Source of the DNA: Pseudarthrobacter sp. ATCC 49987
Lineage (GTDB): Bacteria; Actinomycetota; Actinomycetes; Actinomycetales; Micrococcaceae
DNA: 64,000 bases
NCBI RefSeq assembly: GCF_009928425.1
Contig: NZ_JAABNS010000001.1
Span: 3,596,001 to 3,660,000, forward strand
Direction of reading: 5' to 3'
Part shown: piece after piece, positions 9,188-17,466 of the stretch
Position numbering within the stretch: the first letter of the stretch is position 1
Layout of the letters: each line of letters begins with the position of its first letter
Notes under the pieces: model-generated
Databases searched by the model: none
What the model saw: the letters and a program-made list of their open reading frames with translations, nothing else
What the model was told of the DNA's origin: nothing
Program-made: the position numbers and the translations under genes

Positions 9188-10513
9188 ATGAATGACGTGC
9201 CTGCTTTTAGTCCTCCCTGCGGTCCGGTCACCGGATGGCATGACGGTGAAGTGGTGCGCGCCACCGGAATCCCCTATGCCACGGCGGCACGTTTCCAGCC
9301 CCCGGCCAGTCCGCCCGACTGGACCGAAGTCCTCGCCGCCACGTCCCTTTCGCCGGCGTGCCCGCAGGCCCCGGTGCCGTTCCTGGACGACATCCTCGGC
9401 ACCCGCTATGGGGAGCTCCCCGGCAGTGAGGACTGCCAGCGGCTCTCCATCACCATTCCGGCCGGCCTCGCAGGCAACGAACGCCTCCCCGTGATGGTCT
9501 GGCTCCATGGCGGGTCCTACACCTCCGGCTCCGGGGACCTGGCGATCTTCGACCCCAAGGCCCTGGTGGCCGAAAACCGGGTCATCGTGGTGTCGGTGAC
9601 CTACCGTCTGGGCCTGTTCGGCTACCTCGCAACCGGCACGGGCAGGCCCGCGAACCTCGGCCTCCTGGACCAGCTGGAGGCCTTCCGCTGGGTGCAGCGC
9701 AACATCAGCGCCTTCGGCGGCGACCCGGGAAACGTCACGGCCTTCGGGCAGTCCGCCGGAGGCGACGCCGTCGCCCACCTCATGGCGACGCCGGAAGCCC
9801 CAGCCCTCTTCCAGCGCGCCATCATTCAAAGCGCACCCCTGGGCATCACCCGGGGAAGGGAGAAGATGAGCATCGCCATGGGCATCGCCGCGGAAACCGT
9901 CACCGAAGACACCCCGGCGATGGACGTTGTGGAAATCGAAGGGCACGTATCGCAGGTGGCCCGGAAGTTCGGGCTGATAGCGGCCATGCCGTTCGGCACC
10001 CAGTACGGGCACGCCCCCCTGCCGCCGGAATCCGGCATTGAGGACGCCTGGAACGCCACGGCCCCCGGGATCGACGTCCTGATCGGACACACGTCCGAGG
10101 AAGCCCGGATGTTCCTGCCGCGCAACCGCGCCGTCAGCCGGCTGGCCACGGTCCCGGTAATCGGCACCGCCGTCGTCCGCGCCATCAACTGGGGCGTGAC
10201 CGAGGCGGTGTACGGCAGGGCCGCCAGGAAATTCGCCCGGCGGCACGCCCGGGCCGGTGGCACGGCGTACAGCTACGTGCTGTCCTGGGCCGCGCCGGGA
10301 AACTTCTACGGCGCCGCGCACACCGTGGACCTGCCGCTGCTGTTCGGCAACGAAAGCACGTGGGCAGGAGCCGGGCTGCTCGCGGGCGCCAGCTGGGAGG
10401 AAATCAACGCCCCGGGCCGTGAACTCCGCGCCATTTGGGCCCGCTTTGCCTCCGGGAAGGGTCTGGACAGCCGCGGCGGGATTCCCGGCGCCCTCCGGTA
10501 CCGCTCGGTCTGA
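9188..10513 (+). CDS. Type-B carboxylesterase family protein
   Basis: Alpha/beta-hydrolase of the carboxylesterase/lipase (COesterase) family; the natural ester substrate is unknown. The 441-residue protein has the oxyanion-hole segment MVWLHGGSYTSGSGD near 102-116, the nucleophile elbow FGQSAGGD near 183-190, an acidic GHTSEEARMF segment near 299-308 in the position of the catalytic Glu, and the catalytic-His region AAHTVDLPLLFGN near 377-389. It is somewhat shorter than the usual 480-500 residues because one mid-domain segment is reduced. There is no signal peptide. The DUF429 gene follows 17 bp later on the same strand. Confidence 0.9.
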   Translation: MNDVPAFSPPCGPVTGWHDGEVVRATGIPYATAARFQPPASPPDWTEVLAATSLSPACPQAPVPFLDDILGTRYGELPGSEDCQRLSITIPAGLAGNERLPVMVWLHGGSYTSGSGDLAIFDPKALVAENRVIVVSVTYRLGLFGYLATGTGRPANLGLLDQLEAFRWVQRNISAFGGDPGNVTAFGQSAGGDAVAHLMATPEAPALFQRAIIQSAPLGITRGREKMSIAMGIAAETVTEDTPAMDVVEIEGHVSQVARKFGLIAAMPFGTQYGHAPLPPESGIEDAWNATAPGIDVLIGHTSEEARMFLPRNRAVSRLATVPVIGTAVVRAINWGVTEAVYGRAARKFARRHARAGGTAYSYVLSWAAPGNFYGAAHTVDLPLLFGNESTWAGAGLLAGASWEEINAPGRELRAIWARFASGKGLDSRGGIPGALRYRSV

Positions 10514-10530
10514 GTCGAAGGAACGCTCAC

Positions 10531-11334
10531 ATGAACACGTCCCCGGCCAGGCCCGGCAGGCCGCGGGTGTTGACCCTCGGCGTCGACCTCGCCGCGGGCA
10601 CCAGGAAAACTGCGGCCGCCGTCCTCGAATGGAGCGGCGGCACCGCCCGTCTGGTGCACCTGGCCCTCGATGTCGGCGACGAGGAGATTGTGCGGCTCTT
10701 CGGCGCGAGCGACATGACCGGGATCGACTGCCCCGTGGGCTGGCCCGACGCCTTCCTGCCCTTCATTGCAGGGCACCTGGCCTTCGACGCGCACCCGGTC
10801 CTGGACCATGACGGGATCGAAGGCCGCCGGTTGCTGGCCTACCGGGACACCGACCGCTTCGTCACCGCCCGGACCGGGCTGATCCCGCTCAGTGTGTCCG
10901 CCGACCGGCTGGCACACCCGGCGATGCGCTGCGCGGTCATCCAGGCCAAAATTGCCCGGGACCACGGGCCGCAGCCCCGGGACGGCAGCGGCCGGCTCGC
11001 GGAGGTCTATCCGGCGGCGTCCCTGAAGTCCTGGGGGCTGCTGGCCCGCGGCTACAAGGGCCGCGGCGGCGCGGAGACGCAGCGGCTGGCCGGGATCCTT
11101 GGAGCTCTCAAACGGGCAGCACCCTGGCTGGACCTGGCCGGATACGATGGCCAGCTGGCCGCCTCCGATGACATGCTCGACGCTCTCATCGCCTCCCTGA
11201 CCGCGCGTGCCGTGGCCCTCGGCGCGACCATCCACCCCGACGCCGGCCATGCCAGGGCTGCCCGGAGCGAGGGCTGGATCCATCTGCCCGCCGGCGGGCT
11301 GGACGGGCTCCGGGGGACGAGCCAGTCCGGCTGA
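10531..11334 (+). CDS. DUF429 domain-containing protein
   Basis: Member of the DUF429 family, whose biochemical role is not established; the fold is predicted to be RNase H-like. The 267-residue protein begins with LTLGVDLAAGTRKTAAAVL, has an acidic SDMTGIDCPVGWP segment near residue 60, a conserved RYRDTDR-like patch (LLAYRDTDRFV), and AEVYPAASLKSWGL followed by a helical DDMLDALIASLTARA near the C-terminus. The ATG at 10531 has GAAGGA upstream and avoids overlap with the esterase gene; longer starts exist but would overlap by about 80 bp. It may be co-transcribed with the upstream esterase. Confidence 0.82.
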   Translation: MNTSPARPGRPRVLTLGVDLAAGTRKTAAAVLEWSGGTARLVHLALDVGDEEIVRLFGASDMTGIDCPVGWPDAFLPFIAGHLAFDAHPVLDHDGIEGRRLLAYRDTDRFVTARTGLIPLSVSADRLAHPAMRCAVIQAKIARDHGPQPRDGSGRLAEVYPAASLKSWGLLARGYKGRGGAETQRLAGILGALKRAAPWLDLAGYDGQLAASDDMLDALIASLTARAVALGATIHPDAGHARAARSEGWIHLPAGGLDGLRGTSQSG

Positions 11335-11400
11335 GGCCAGCCGGCATGGCGCCCGAATTCCGGCCTTCCGCGGGTCGCTCCGGCACCAGATTCAGCACCC

Positions 11401-11415
11401 CTGACCGCCGGTCAG
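11401..11415. terminator. Short perfect inverted repeat after the DUF429 gene
   Basis: CTGACC-GCC-GGTCAG, about 65 bp beyond the DUF429 stop and 77 bp before the next start. It could be a weak terminator or an operator; no U tract is present. Confidence 0.35.
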
Positions 11416-11491
11416 CTGCGGCTGGGACTGTGCCGGGGCCCTGCGCCGGGGCGCTTGCCTGGCTGCCTCCACCGGGTAGTGTGGATTCAGA

Positions 11492-12091
11492 ATGTTCACG
11501 CTGACCATCAACCAAACCGACAGCCGGCGCGACGGCGACTGCGTGCCGCAGCTCCTCAAGGACCTGCGGCACATCCCGGCGCGCCTCGATTTCGACCGTT
11601 CCGTAGAGGACGAGGTCCAGGGCATTGTGGACAGCCCCCGGCAGGCCGTGGACGCGGCGATGATCGCCCTGCGGACCGGCAGTTGGTACGTCGGCATCGG
11701 CGTCGGGCCGGTCAATGAGCCCCTGCCGAACCAGATCAAGGACGCCTCCGGCCACGGGCTGATCTATGCCCGCCGGGCCGTCGACCGGCTGCGCAACGGC
11801 AAGGACCGGATTCCGGTGGCCGTAGAGGGCCCGCTGGCTGACCTCGCCACGGAAGCCGAGGCCGTGCTGCGGCTCCTGGGGCACATCGTGCACGACCGCA
11901 GCCCTGCCGAATGGCGCGTGCTGGACCTGCTGACCCCCGGGGTGCGCGGACAGCAGAAGGCGGTGGCCGAGGAACTCGGCATCACCACCCAGGCTGTCAG
12001 CAAGGCTGTGGCGCGGGCCCAGTGGAATGAGGAGCACGCGGCGAGGCCCGCCGCGGCGCGGCTTCTGGGCCTCATTCTCGAGGTCCGCTGA
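11492..12091 (+). CDS. Helix-turn-helix protein, SatD/MarR-like
   Basis: Probable DNA-binding protein of 199 residues. The C-terminal part, about 155-185, reads as a helix-turn-helix: GQQKAVAEELGITTQAVSKAV is the classic recognition-helix pattern. The N-terminal two thirds form an alpha/beta domain with a QAVDAAMIALRTGSWYVGIGVG segment seen in SatD-like proteins. There is no transmembrane segment. A promoter-like stretch upstream (GGGTAGTGTGGATTCAGA) runs directly into the ATG with no clear ribosome binding site, so the message could be nearly leaderless. The regulated targets are unknown, and neighbours do not point to one. Confidence 0.65.
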   Translation: MFTLTINQTDSRRDGDCVPQLLKDLRHIPARLDFDRSVEDEVQGIVDSPRQAVDAAMIALRTGSWYVGIGVGPVNEPLPNQIKDASGHGLIYARRAVDRLRNGKDRIPVAVEGPLADLATEAEAVLRLLGHIVHDRSPAEWRVLDLLTPGVRGQQKAVAEELGITTQAVSKAVARAQWNEEHAARPAAARLLGLILEVR

Positions 12092-12109
12092 GACCACGCC
12101 CGGCGTTGG

Positions 12110-12991
12110 CTAGAGCAGCAGGCTGCGCAGGACGTGGGCGGCGCCGTCGTCGTAAACGGAGTGGGTGACCTCGTTCGCTGCGGCGATGACCTCCTCGGGC
12201 GCCTGGCCCATGGCGACGCCGCGGGCGGCCCAGGTGAGCATCTCGATGTCATTGCGGCCGTCGCCGACGGCGACGGTGTGGTGCGCCTCGACGCTTAGCC
12301 GGCCGCGCAGGTGCTCGAGCGCACTCGCCTTGGTCACGCCGGCGGCGGCGATGTCCAGCCACGCCGTCCAGCCCACCGAGTAGGTCACGCCGGCCAGGCC
12401 GATGTGGCGGATGGCCGTGTTGAACTCCTCTGGGGTGTTCTCGGAACTGAAGACCACGACGCGCACTGCGGTGGCTTCCAGCATGGTCTGGAAGTCGACG
12501 CCGATGGCCTCCACGCCGAAGCTGGCGTCCTGGAAGCGCTCGGTGGAGAGGAAGTTGCCGTCCTCGTCCTCCAACGCGTACTTGGCCGACGGCAGCCGCT
12601 TCCGCAGGGCGCGGAGCGCGGGGCCGGGGTCGAACGTTGCCTTGTGCACGATCTCGTAGCCATCGGACAGGCTGGAATCCAGCCGCAGGGTGACGCCGCC
12701 GTTGGAGCACACGGCATAGCCGTTTTCGATGCCGATGTGCTCAATGATGGGCAGCGTCGCGTTAAGCGAGCGGCCGGTCGCGATAGTGACGTGGTGGCCC
12801 GCAGCCACAACGTCCTGGGCGGCTTCGCGGACGGGGACGGACATGTGGCCGTCATGGTCCACGAGGGTGCCGTCGACGTCGAGCGCGACCATCAGCTTGC
12901 GGGCTGTGGCGTTCCGGTTGTTGTGGTTGTTCGGATTGTTCTCTCGCCGGTCATCGTTGCCGGCGACTGAGGTTTCAGTCAATGTTGTCAT
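12110..12991 (-). CDS. Cof-type HAD-superfamily hydrolase
   Basis: Cytosolic phosphatase of the HAD Cof/IIB group, probably acting on sugar phosphates or flavin-type phosphoesters; the specific substrate cannot be told. Motif I is MVALDVDGTLVD (nucleophile Asp) near residue 35, motif II THR-like serine lies in HVTIATGRSL near 70, and motif IV is the GDGRNDIEML loop near 240. A poorly conserved Asn-rich N-terminal tail (NNPNNHNNRN) precedes motif I. I chose ATG 12991; a start 48 bp further upstream is possible. It is convergent with the HTH gene, with an 18-bp gap. Confidence 0.88.
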   Translation of the reverse strand: MTTLTETSVAGNDDRRENNPNNHNNRNATARKLMVALDVDGTLVDHDGHMSVPVREAAQDVVAAGHHVTIATGRSLNATLPIIEHIGIENGYAVCSNGGVTLRLDSSLSDGYEIVHKATFDPGPALRALRKRLPSAKYALEDEDGNFLSTERFQDASFGVEAIGVDFQTMLEATAVRVVVFSSENTPEEFNTAIRHIGLAGVTYSVGWTAWLDIAAAGVTKASALEHLRGRLSVEAHHTVAVGDGRNDIEMLTWAARGVAMGQAPEEVIAAANEVTHSVYDDGAAHVLRSLLL

Positions 12992-13091
12992 CCAATAAGT
13001 AGAGCAGACACCCCCGACAGCCGCTAGGACGCAGGGCACAGCGCGCGGTGAATCCGGGGTGAACAGCTGTTGACGCCCTTGCGGCTGCGGC

Positions 13092-14372
13092 TCAGATGAC
13101 CGGGAAGACCGTCATGCCGCCGAGGTACTTCTGCAGTGCCTGCGGGACGTTGACGGAGCCGTCCGGGTTCTGGTGGTGCTCCAGGATGGCCACGATCCAG
13201 CGGGTAGTGGCCAAGGTGCCGTTGAGCGTGGCGACCGCACGGGTGCCCTTGGGTGCACCGTCCTCGTTCAGTACACGTTCGCGGATGTTGAGCCGGCGCG
13301 CCTGGAACGTGGTGCAGTTGGACGTCGAGGTCAGCTCGCGGTAGGCGCCCTGCGTCGGAACCCAGGCCTCGCAGTCGAACTTGCGGGCTGCGGAGTTGCC
13401 GAGGTCTCCGGCAGCGGTGTCAATCACCCGGTACGGCAGTTCGCACTTGGCCAGCATCTCTTCTTCCCATGCCAGCAGCCGGGCGTGCTCAGCCGCGGCC
13501 TCCTCAACCGTGGTGTAGATGAACATCTCCACTTTGTTGAACTGGTGGACCCGGATGATGCCGCGTGTGTCCTTGCCGTGCGAGCCGGCCTCGCGGCGGT
13601 AGCAGGAGCTCTGCCCGGCGTAGCGGATCGGGCCGGCGGAGAGGTCCAGGATCTCATCCGCGTGGTAGCCGGCCAAGGCCACCTCCGAGGTGCCCACGAG
13701 GTACAGGTCGTCCTCGGCAAGCCGGTAGATCTCGGCGTCGTGCTTGACGTCGAAACCGGTGCCCTGCATGGTTTCCGGGCGCACCAGGGTCGGGGTGATC
13801 ATCGGCACGAAGCCGGCGTCGATCGCCTGCTCCATGGCCATCTGCAGGAGCGCCATTTCCAGCCGGGCTCCGGCGCCGCGCAGGAAGTAGAAGCGTGAAC
13901 CGGACACCTTGGCGCCGCGCTCCATGTCGATGGCGCCGATCAGTTCACCGATTTCCAGGTGGTCCTTGGGCTCGAAATCGGGGAATTCGCGGGGCGTGCC
14001 GACGGTCTTGACCACGATGTAGTCATCTTCGCCGCCCTCGGGGACACCGTCCTCGATGAGATTGGGAATGCCGCGCAGCAGTTCCTCGTGTGCGGCCTGC
14101 GCGACGTCGGCTTCGGCGGAGGCGGCCTTGACCTCTCCGGCGAGGACCTTGACCTCTGCCAGCAGCGCCTGCTTCTCCTCGCCCTTGGCCTGCGCCACCT
14201 TCTTGCCGAACGCATTCTGCTCGGCCCTCAGGTTTTCAAAGCGGATCAGGGCGGCACGCCGGGCCGAGTCCGCGGAGATGATCGCGTCCACCACGGATTC
14301 ATCGGCGCCGCGGGCGCGCTGGCTGGCCCGGAACTTGTCCGGATTTTCGCTGAGGTCTTTTACGTCGATCAC
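13092..14372 (-). CDS. serS: Serine-tRNA ligase
   Basis: Class II aminoacyl-tRNA synthetase charging tRNA-Ser and tRNA-Sec. The 426-residue protein starts with [18 protein letters not shown], the usual N-terminal sequence, at GTG 14372. An N-terminal coiled-coil arm (about 30-100) is followed by the catalytic core with motif 2 [21 protein letters not shown] and motif 3 [15 protein letters not shown] near the C-terminus. The 89-bp gap to the divergent lipid kinase gene holds both promoters. No T-box leader is seen. Confidence 0.97.
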   Translation of the reverse strand: MIDVKDLSENPDKFRASQRARGADESVVDAIISADSARRAALIRFENLRAEQNAFGKKVAQAKGEEKQALLAEVKVLAGEVKAASAEADVAQAAHEELLRGIPNLIEDGVPEGGEDDYIVVKTVGTPREFPDFEPKDHLEIGELIGAIDMERGAKVSGSRFYFLRGAGARLEMALLQMAMEQAIDAGFVPMITPTLVRPETMQGTGFDVKHDAEIYRLAEDDLYLVGTSEVALAGYHADEILDLSAGPIRYAGQSSCYRREAGSHGKDTRGIIRVHQFNKVEMFIYTTVEEAAAEHARLLAWEEEMLAKCELPYRVIDTAAGDLGNSAARKFDCEAWVPTQGAYRELTSTSNCTTFQARRLNIRERVLNEDGAPKGTRAVATLNGTLATTRWIVAILEHHQNPDGSVNVPQALQKYLGGMTVFPVI

Positions 14373-14461
14373 CTGACAAGAGTATCCAATCCGGCCAGCA
14401 TTACCGGGCACTCGTCGGGCAATCCGGTCTCCGGCCAGCGGCGGGATAGTGTTGGAGCACA

Positions 14462-15526
14462 ATGCGCGACTGGCTGCTGTACCTCGTCATCGCTGGAGTC
14501 CTGGCGTTTGCCGTCTCCAGCTGGTGGGGAGTGCGCAAGCTCAAGGCCAGGCACACCCGCAGCGCCGTGTGGGAGGAAACGCACAGCCCGGGCCTTGGCC
14601 AGCAGAAAGTGGCCGTGGTGATGAACCCGATCAAGTCCCGGTCGGACGAGGCCCGCACCCTGATCGAGAAGGCGTGCGCCGCGGCCGGTTGGGTACCGCC
14701 GCGGTTTTTCGACACCACCGCCGAGGACCCCGGGTTCTCGCAGGCGCGTGCCGCCGTCGAGTACGGGGCCGACGTCGTACTCGTGGGCGGCGGTGACGGC
14801 ACCGTACGGGTGGTGGCGGACATCCTCGCCGGCACCGACACCGCCATGGGCCTGATCCCGCTGGGCACCGGCAACCTGCTGGCCCGCAACATCCACCTTG
14901 ACGTGGGCGACCTGCACGGAAGCATCGAAACCGCACTGTTCGGGCACCAGCGCTTCATCGATACGGCGCGGATGAGGGTGGAGAACTCCCGCACCAACGC
15001 GTCAGCGGAGCACACATTCCTGGTCATTGCCGGTATTGGCATGGACGCCGAGGTGGTGGGCGACACCAACGACGGGCTCAAGAAGGCAGTGGGCTGGCTC
15101 GCCTACACCGAAGCGGGGGTGCGGCACCTCCCCGGCCGCCGGAAAAAGGTCTCCATCTCGCTGGACGACCAGCCGGAGCAAAGCCGGAAAATCCGCAGCG
15201 TCCTGTTCGCGAACTGCGGCCTGATCCCCGGCGGGATCGACTTCATCCCGCAGGCCATGATTGATGACGGAATGCTCGACGTTGTGGTCATGAGCCCGCG
15301 CAGCGCGATCGGCTGGCTGGCGATGTACTGGAAGATCGTGCTGAAGCACAAGAGAAACCTGCCGGTGATGACGTATTACCGCTCCGGAAAAATCACCATC
15401 CGCTGTGCGGAGCCGATGCCCACACAGGTCGACGGCGATCCGACCGGCCCGGCCACAAAGGTCACCGTCCAGGTTGCCCCCGGCTCGCTGCTCGTCCGGG
15501 TCAAGGACGGCACCGAGGGAGACTAG
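14462..15526 (+). CDS. Diacylglycerol/lipid kinase (YegS-DagK family)
   Basis: Membrane-associated kinase that phosphorylates diacylglycerol or a related lipid. The 354-residue protein begins with a transmembrane segment at about 3-21, followed by the kinase domain. Family motifs are [13 protein letters not shown] near 58, the nucleotide-binding [13 protein letters not shown] near 107-119, and [12 protein letters not shown] near 135-146. The C-terminal half contains the expected [16 protein letters not shown] segment. An N-terminal anchor is common in actinobacterial members. It is divergent from serS and overlaps the following minus-strand small gene by 4 bp, tail to tail. Confidence 0.9.
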   Translation: MRDWLLYLVIAGVLAFAVSSWWGVRKLKARHTRSAVWEETHSPGLGQQKVAVVMNPIKSRSDEARTLIEKACAAAGWVPPRFFDTTAEDPGFSQARAAVEYGADVVLVGGGDGTVRVVADILAGTDTAMGLIPLGTGNLLARNIHLDVGDLHGSIETALFGHQRFIDTARMRVENSRTNASAEHTFLVIAGIGMDAEVVGDTNDGLKKAVGWLAYTEAGVRHLPGRRKKVSISLDDQPEQSRKIRSVLFANCGLIPGGIDFIPQAMIDDGMLDVVVMSPRSAIGWLAMYWKIVLKHKRNLPVMTYYRSGKITIRCAEPMPTQVDGDPTGPATKVTVQVAPGSLLVRVKDGTEGD

Positions 15527-15744
15527 GCGCTGGCTTCCTTGTCCGCGGCGGCGGTTTTCTTCGCTTCCGCGGCCGCCTTGGCGGCGCGCGCTTCAGACTG
15601 CTCGCGGATCATTGCCTGCTCCTCTTCGAAGCGCAACCGGTCTGCACGGTCGGCGTCGTCACCGTCCCAGTCCTGGTTGTCAGCGGTCGGCTTGGGATTC
15701 ACGATCATTCCCTGGCCGTCATTTTCAAGGCTGGTACCTGCCAT
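15523..15744 (-). CDS. Small charged hypothetical protein
   Basis: 73-residue protein with no recognised domain. It starts MAGTSLENDGQGMIVNP, has a short acidic stretch (NQDWDGDDADRADR), then a long Ala/Glu/Lys-rich helix (EEEQAMIREQSEARAAKAAAEAKK) likely to be a coiled coil. Its stop overlaps that of the lipid kinase gene. Related small proteins occur in the genus, by my recollection. No function is proposed. Confidence 0.6.
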   Translation of the reverse strand: MAGTSLENDGQGMIVNPKPTADNQDWDGDDADRADRLRFEEEQAMIREQSEARAAKAAAEAKKTAAADKEASA

Positions 15745-15837
15745 GACCTGCTCCCTCGGTAGAGGACTTCCCCAATATGGATCAGGCAAGCATACGCACA
15801 GTTTCAGAGGGGCGGAAGTGCCTCATGTGGCATTTGT

Positions 15838-16818
15838 CTACGCTGTGGGCGAAGCCTTGGTCGTATATTCCGGCACCACAGATGCTCCGGACAGTATGTC
15901 TTTGACCCAGGCGTGCGCCGCGCGGAACGCCTGGTCCGAGGTGTGCGGCTCCACGCTGGTCCGGTGTCCGTCGGCGCGTCCGTAAGAACCCAGGAAGCGG
16001 GTGGCCGGGCTGATCCGATGCAGGCCGGCCAGCGCGTCCGCCACCCGCGCGTCCGCCACATGGCCGTCGGCGTCGATGCTGAAGAAGTAGTGGCCCAGGT
16101 ACTGGCCCGTGGGCCGTGACTCGATCCGGCTGAGGTTCACGCCGCGGGTGGCGAACTGGTCGAGGATCTCCATGAGGGCGCCGGGGCGGTCTTCCGGCAG
16201 CGGAACCACCACGGTGGTCTTGTCCGCGCCGGTGGGCTCCGGCAGTTGGCCGGGCCGGCCGACCAGCACAAAGCGCGTGACCGCCCCCGGGTTGTCGCCG
16301 ATGTTCTCCGCCAGCACGCTGAGCCCGGGCTGCTCGGCGGCCACGATCGGGGCGCAGATTGCCGCGTCGTAGTGGATGTCGCCCTCCAGCAGCCCCATGG
16401 CGGCCGCGGCTGTGGAGGACCCCGGGATATATTCCGCGCTCGGAATGTTTTTCTCGGCCCAGAGACGGCACTGTGCCCAGGCGTGGCCGTGGGTGGAGAT
16501 CCGGCGGATGTCTTCGATCCGGGTCCCGGGCCGGGCCACCAGCACGAAGCTGATCGGCACGAGGGCTTCGCGCAGGATGCGCAGTTCCTGTCCGGTGGCG
16601 ATCGCATCCAGGGTTGCGGTGACGCCGCCCTCCACGGAGTTCTCGATCGGCACCATGGCCGCGTCGGCCGAGCCGTCGCGGACCTTGTCCAGCGCCGTGT
16701 TGACGTTCGACGACGGAACGCGGATGGCCTCCGCCGCATCGGGAACCTGCATCAGGGCTGCCTCGGTGAAGGTGCCCGCGGGTCCGAGGAAGGTATACGT
16801 GACAGGTGCTGCGGGCAT
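15838..16818 (-). CDS. pheA: Prephenate dehydratase
   Basis: Converts prephenate to phenylpyruvate, the committed step of phenylalanine synthesis in the cytosol. The 326-residue protein has the N-terminal FLGPAGTFTEAAL, the catalytic TRF motif in AVTRFVLVGRPG near 175, and a C-terminal regulatory ACT domain (GALMEILDQFATRGVNLSRIESRPT, where phenylalanine binds at GVNLSRIESRP). There is no fused chorismate mutase. An in-frame TTG lies 18 bp upstream, but ATG 16818 has GAAGAGAG at good spacing and is preferred. It follows the rhodanese gene by 18 bp on the same strand. Confidence 0.95.
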   Translation of the reverse strand: MPAAPVTYTFLGPAGTFTEAALMQVPDAAEAIRVPSSNVNTALDKVRDGSADAAMVPIENSVEGGVTATLDAIATGQELRILREALVPISFVLVARPGTRIEDIRRISTHGHAWAQCRLWAEKNIPSAEYIPGSSTAAAAMGLLEGDIHYDAAICAPIVAAEQPGLSVLAENIGDNPGAVTRFVLVGRPGQLPEPTGADKTTVVVPLPEDRPGALMEILDQFATRGVNLSRIESRPTGQYLGHYFFSIDADGHVADARVADALAGLHRISPATRFLGSYGRADGHRTSVEPHTSDQAFRAAHAWVKDILSGASVVPEYTTKASPTA

Positions 16819-16836
16819 GGGCGTTTCTCTCTTCAA

Positions 16837-17163
16837 CTACAGGATGACGGGCTTGAGTCCGTTGTCGGACACCAGCGGCATGCCGGTTTCCAGCCACTGG
16901 TCCATGCCGCCGGCCACGTTCAGGGCGGAATACCCCTGTCCGGAAAGCCACTGGGCGGCGCGGAAGGAGCGGCCGCCGGTACGGCAGATGACATAGAGGT
17001 CCTCGTCGGGATCGAGGTCATCGAGCCGGGCCGGGAGGTGGTCCAACGGGATGTGGAGCGCACCGGCGGCGTGGCCTGCGACCCACTCGTAGTCTTCGCG
17101 GACGTCGAGGATCCTGGCCCCTTCGGGGATGTCGGACACGGTCACGGTGTCAAAGTCGCTCAT
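16837..17163 (-). CDS. Single-domain rhodanese (sulfurtransferase)
   Basis: Small rhodanese-like protein of 108 residues that would carry sulfane sulfur on an active-site cysteine; the natural donor and acceptor are unknown. The rhodanese core is ILDVREDYEWVAGHAAGALHIPL, and the catalytic loop is VICRTGGRS with the persulfide-forming Cys. The protein is cytosolic, with no signal. Translation starts at ATG 17163. The pheA gene follows after 18 bp, so the two probably share a transcript, although no functional link is evident. Confidence 0.92.
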   Translation of the reverse strand: MSDFDTVTVSDIPEGARILDVREDYEWVAGHAAGALHIPLDHLPARLDDLDPDEDLYVICRTGGRSFRAAQWLSGQGYSALNVAGGMDQWLETGMPLVSDNGLKPVIL

Positions 17164-17320
17164 GGTCGTCCTTCCGCAAAATGCTTGGTCTGCCTCCAGC
17201 GTATCGCCAGCCGCCGGTGCCGCACCCTTACCCGGCAGCAGGTTACGCTTCTGGGATGGCGCACAGGAGACCCCCGGCAGCTGACCGTCGCGCGATTCCG
17301 GCGGCCCGCGCCCTCCCCGC

Positions 17321-17440
17321 CCACCGGACATGCCCTCCCCCGGCCGCCACCACTGGGCACAATCCCACCATGTCCACCCGCCCGCACCAGCACTGGACAT
17401 GTCCCCCGGAGGGCACGCGCCACCACTGGACATGTCCCAC
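17321..17440. repeat. Palindromic box array upstream of the amidase gene
   Basis: This 303-bp intergenic region (17164-17466) carries repeats of a CACTGGACATGTCCC box whose core GGACATGTCC is a perfect palindrome. Exact cores lie at 17395-17404 and 17428-17437, 33 bp apart. Diverged copies lie at 17326-17335 (GGACATGCCC) and near 17351-17366 (CACTGGGCACAATCCC). Units beginning CACCA-CACTGG start at about 17348, 17385 and 17421, a 36-37 bp period. They lie 30-140 bp before the amidase start, so they could be operators or a small local repeat family. Confidence 0.75.
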
Positions 17441-17466
17441 AGGGGAACCGCGGGGGCGGCGCCGGC

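Noticed and set aside
17340..17440. The 36-37 bp spaced boxes as a mini CRISPR array
   Set aside because: Repeats are too few, diverged and palindromic within 10 bp, spacers are not distinct, and no cas genes are present.
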